Assembly: GCA_030950875.1 (NCBI GenBank)
Contig: JAUZQS010000077.1
Location: 1-6,545, forward strand
DNA length: 6,545 nucleotides
Reading direction: 5' to 3'
Origin: Mariprofundaceae bacterium
GTDB taxonomy: Bacteria; Pseudomonadota; Zetaproteobacteria; Mariprofundales; Mariprofundaceae
Every line of letters begins with the position of its first letter. Position 1 is the stretch's first letter. The notes under the pieces were generated by a model. That model saw only the letters and a program-made list of their open reading frames with translations. It made no database searches and was not told the origin of the DNA. Positions 5,076 through 6,545 of this stretch are shown here, one piece after another. Both the position numbers and the translations under genes were made by a program.

Positions 5076-5806
5076 TGAAGTCCCCAACACGTTCAAAATA
5101 TGAGATTATCGAAGTAGGAGCGACCGAAGTTAGTGTGGATATTTCCATGCTGCGGAAATCAGAATCTTTATATTTCAATGCAACACAGATTGCCAAGCAG
5201 TTTGGTAAAGACCCACGTGATTTTATATCCCGCTCACCAGAAACCGCTGAGTACATTCAGTGCCTAATCAGTGATTCTAATTCGGGTCTGACAACCGAAT
5301 TGGATTGCATCAAAACACGCAGAGGAAAGTACGGCGGTACATGGTTACATAATAAGCTGGCACTGCGGTTTGCCCGCTGGTGTTCCGTTTCTTTTGAATA
5401 TCAACTGGATAGGTGGATTGAGCAGCGCATTGATGATGAACACCAACGCAAACTGGCGAGGGATGCTTCACGCACTGGCTACCTTCCGATGACTAATGCC
5501 ATTCAAGCAGCCCACGATCCAGCTATGCCTTATCATTACAGCAATGAGGCTGATTTACTTAACCGTATTGTGCTTGGCATGCCTGCAAAACAATTCAAGC
5601 AGGAAAATGGTGTTGATAATGTCCGTGATGCTTGTGACGCATGGCAACTTTATATGCTGGATAAGCTCCAGCGCATTGATACAAGCCTGATTGAAATTGG
5701 AATGGCTGGCGAAGAGCGCAAGCAGCAGTTGCAACGGCTGTTTGATATGGAAGCAACGCCCGCATTGCCAGCCAATGACTGCGTTTCACTGGAGGTCGCG
5801 GCATGA
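5072..5806 (+). CDS. KilA-N domain DNA-binding protein
   Basis: The 244-residue product has an N-terminal KilA-N domain (about 12-118), with FNATQIAKQFGKDPRDFI (35-52) and GKYGGTWLHNKLALRFARWC (85-104) as the recognisable parts. This domain binds DNA in phage and viral proteins, often antirepressors or lytic regulators. A second conserved part (about 154-225) reads YHYSNEADLLNRIVLGMPAK, then VRDACDAWQLYMLDKLQRID, and resembles the C-terminal domain found after KilA-N in other prophage proteins; its function is not known to me. No membrane segment is seen. It starts by ATGA overlap with the AlpA-like gene, so translation is probably coupled; the ATG at 5075 is an alternative start one codon later. 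Role in this island (antirepression or replication control) is inferred. Confidence 0.88.
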   Translation: MMKSPTRSKYEIIEVGATEVSVDISMLRKSESLYFNATQIAKQFGKDPRDFISRSPETAEYIQCLISDSNSGLTTELDCIKTRRGKYGGTWLHNKLALRFARWCSVSFEYQLDRWIEQRIDDEHQRKLARDASRTGYLPMTNAIQAAHDPAMPYHYSNEADLLNRIVLGMPAKQFKQENGVDNVRDACDAWQLYMLDKLQRIDTSLIEIGMAGEERKQQLQRLFDMEATPALPANDCVSLEVAA

Positions 5807-6114
5807 CCACCACCAAAGAAATGGCCGCCTCCACAGCAGCCATTCCAAAAACAACGAACCTGAACGATACCAGCGCAGCAGCCCAATGTATGCGATTAAA
5901 AGCAGCCTTGAACGACACGGCGATAATGAACACATACGAGATCAGACACGACCTTGATATAATGGAAGTGGCCGCTCGCATTTGGGATTTACGCAATAAA
6001 TACGGTTGTGACATTCATACGCAGATGCTTGATGTTGAAAGTGGCCTTGGTGTGAAGCATAAGATAGCCCATTACAGCCTGATTAGTGAAATACAGGGCA
6101 GCAGCCATGCATAA
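5803..6114 (+). CDS. Small helix-turn-helix protein (HTH_39-like)
   Basis: The 103-residue product has a Thr/Ala-rich N-terminus of about 25 residues, then a segment resembling the HTH_39-type helix-turn-helix domain (about 26-73): QCMRLKAALNDTAIMNTYEI, then LDIMEVAARIWDLRNKYGCDIHT. In such proteins the LDI..AARI.ELR.. pattern is typical of phage and island regulators. The tail (80-103, GLGVKHKIAHYSLISEIQG) fits a beta-hairpin wing. The ATG overlaps the KilA-N stop (ATGA at 5803-5806) and is preceded by GGAGG 7 bases upstream. It is the third DNA-binding protein in a row in this operon. Its target is unknown. The family assignment is from memory of the pattern and is good but not certain. Confidence 0.75.
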   Translation: MTTTKEMAASTAAIPKTTNLNDTSAAAQCMRLKAALNDTAIMNTYEIRHDLDIMEVAARIWDLRNKYGCDIHTQMLDVESGLGVKHKIAHYSLISEIQGSSHA

Positions 6115-6229
6115 ATCGCCAGTCCATACATTCATCAAGCAATTCATCATATTTTTATCATCACATAGAATCATTAATCAACGAGCTGCAACGGCGCTTA
6201 TTAACTTCATGGGAGTGAAATATGCTTAA
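6107..6229 (+). CDS. Small ORF of 40 residues between HTH protein and primase
   Basis: The frame reads MHKSPVHTFIKQFIIFLSSH followed by RIINQRAATALINFMGVKYA and a TAA stop. It overlaps the previous gene's stop by 8 bp and the primase start by 8 bp, exactly filling a gap of about 107 bases in an otherwise gapless operon. Weak AGGG lies about 9 bases before the ATG. It is basic with a hydrophobic stretch (about 9-17, FIKQFIIFL), so it could lie on a membrane or pack as a helix. I do not recognise a named family. The tight double overlap is the main support; without conservation data it could still be spacer. Confidence 0.55.
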   Translation: MHKSPVHTFIKQFIIFLSSHRIINQRAATALINFMGVKYA

Positions 6230-6545
6230 CGTTCACAATGCTTCACAAGGACGATGGGTAGAAATACTGACAAGGCTTGGGGCTAATGCTTCATCCTTGG
6301 AAGGGAAACATAGGCCGTGTCCCTCATGTGCTGGAACAGACCGCTTTCGATTCGATGACCAAGAAGGCAGAGGCTCACATATTTGTAGCCAATGCGGCGC
6401 GGGAGATGGATTTGAGTTGGTGCAAAAAATGTACTCATGCGATTTCAAGGAAGCGGCCATAATGGTTGAAGAAGTGTTGGGAATTAAAGGTAAAGCCCCT
6501 TCCAAAGAAGAAAAACAGGCATACAGGAAAAGGCTTGCAGATGAA
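6222..6545 (+). CDS. P4 alpha-like primase/helicase, 5' part
   Basis: The frame is open from the ATG at 6222 to the window end (108 residues, no stop), so the gene is cut by the window. It has a zinc ribbon of the primase type found in P4 alpha-like proteins: CPSC at 33-36 and CSQC at 55-58, enclosing GTDRFRFDDQEGRGSHI, then GAGDGFELVQ. This ribbon contacts the single-stranded template during primer synthesis. After it comes FKEAAIMVEEVLGIKG, the usual following helix, then a charged linker. Toprim/primase and helicase parts would lie beyond the window; P4 alpha combines primase, helicase and origin binding. The start is supported by GGGAG 6-7 bases upstream and overlaps the small ORF. It indicates the island encodes its own replication initiation. 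Confidence 0.88.
   Translation, partial: MLNVHNASQGRWVEILTRLGANASSLEGKHRPCPSCAGTDRFRFDDQEGRGSHICSQCGAGDGFELVQKMYSCDFKEAAIMVEEVLGIKGKAPSKEEKQAYRKRLADE

Noticed and set aside
5595..6014. Minus-strand frame of 139 codons opposite the KilA-N and HTH genes
   Set aside because: Composition is rich in Ala, Cys and His as expected for a shadow frame, and the plus-strand genes are well supported by domains and overlaps.
6233..6505. Minus-strand frame of 90 codons and plus-strand frame of 61 codons at 6277
   Set aside because: Both overlap the primase frame, which carries a clear zinc ribbon in the third frame.

Overview
The window reads as a gammaproteobacterial chromosome meeting the left end of an integrated mobile island. 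Three things point to Gammaproteobacteria: an RhlB-type DEAD-box helicase that matches E. coli RhlB over most of its length, an ElyC/YdcF-like envelope protein, and a P4-type tyrosine integrase next to a tRNA gene. I cannot name a genus.

Positions 1-2926 are host backbone. On the minus strand lie a 47-residue lipoprotein gene (missing from simple ORF calls because of its size) and a DUF218/YdcF-family membrane protein gene. Beyond them, at the window edge, is what looks like a reading frame broken by an early stop. Between the lipoprotein gene and rhlB is a 323-base gap without genes, filled by two related, long, imperfect palindromes of about 120 bp and a fragment of a third. rhlB follows on the minus strand. 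A plus-strand tRNA gene with anticodon CAU and an encoded CCA end sits just upstream of rhlB, pointing away from it.

Positions 2927-6545 are the island. A terminator follows the tRNA. Next come a strong promoter and a leader carrying three copies of ACGGGATAA (two direct, one inverted), then a complete P4-type integrase with all recognisable catalytic residues. No second copy of the tRNA 3' end is present, so the other attachment site lies to the right of the window. About 400 bases without an obvious gene follow, ending in three successive hairpins each followed by a T-run. The last ends 17 bases before the next start codon.

Downstream is a tightly packed plus-strand operon: AlpA-like regulator, KilA-N protein, small helix-turn-helix protein, 40-residue small ORF, and the 5' part of a P4 alpha-like primase with a zinc ribbon that runs off the window. 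Every junction overlaps (ATGA or 8 bp). Gene order int, AlpA regulator, DNA-binding proteins, primase matches the control and replication end of a P4-like satellite or integrative island. Any cargo would lie further right. The most unusual parts are the tandem terminator leader of the replication operon, the uncatalogued small ORF, and the palindromic repeat family.
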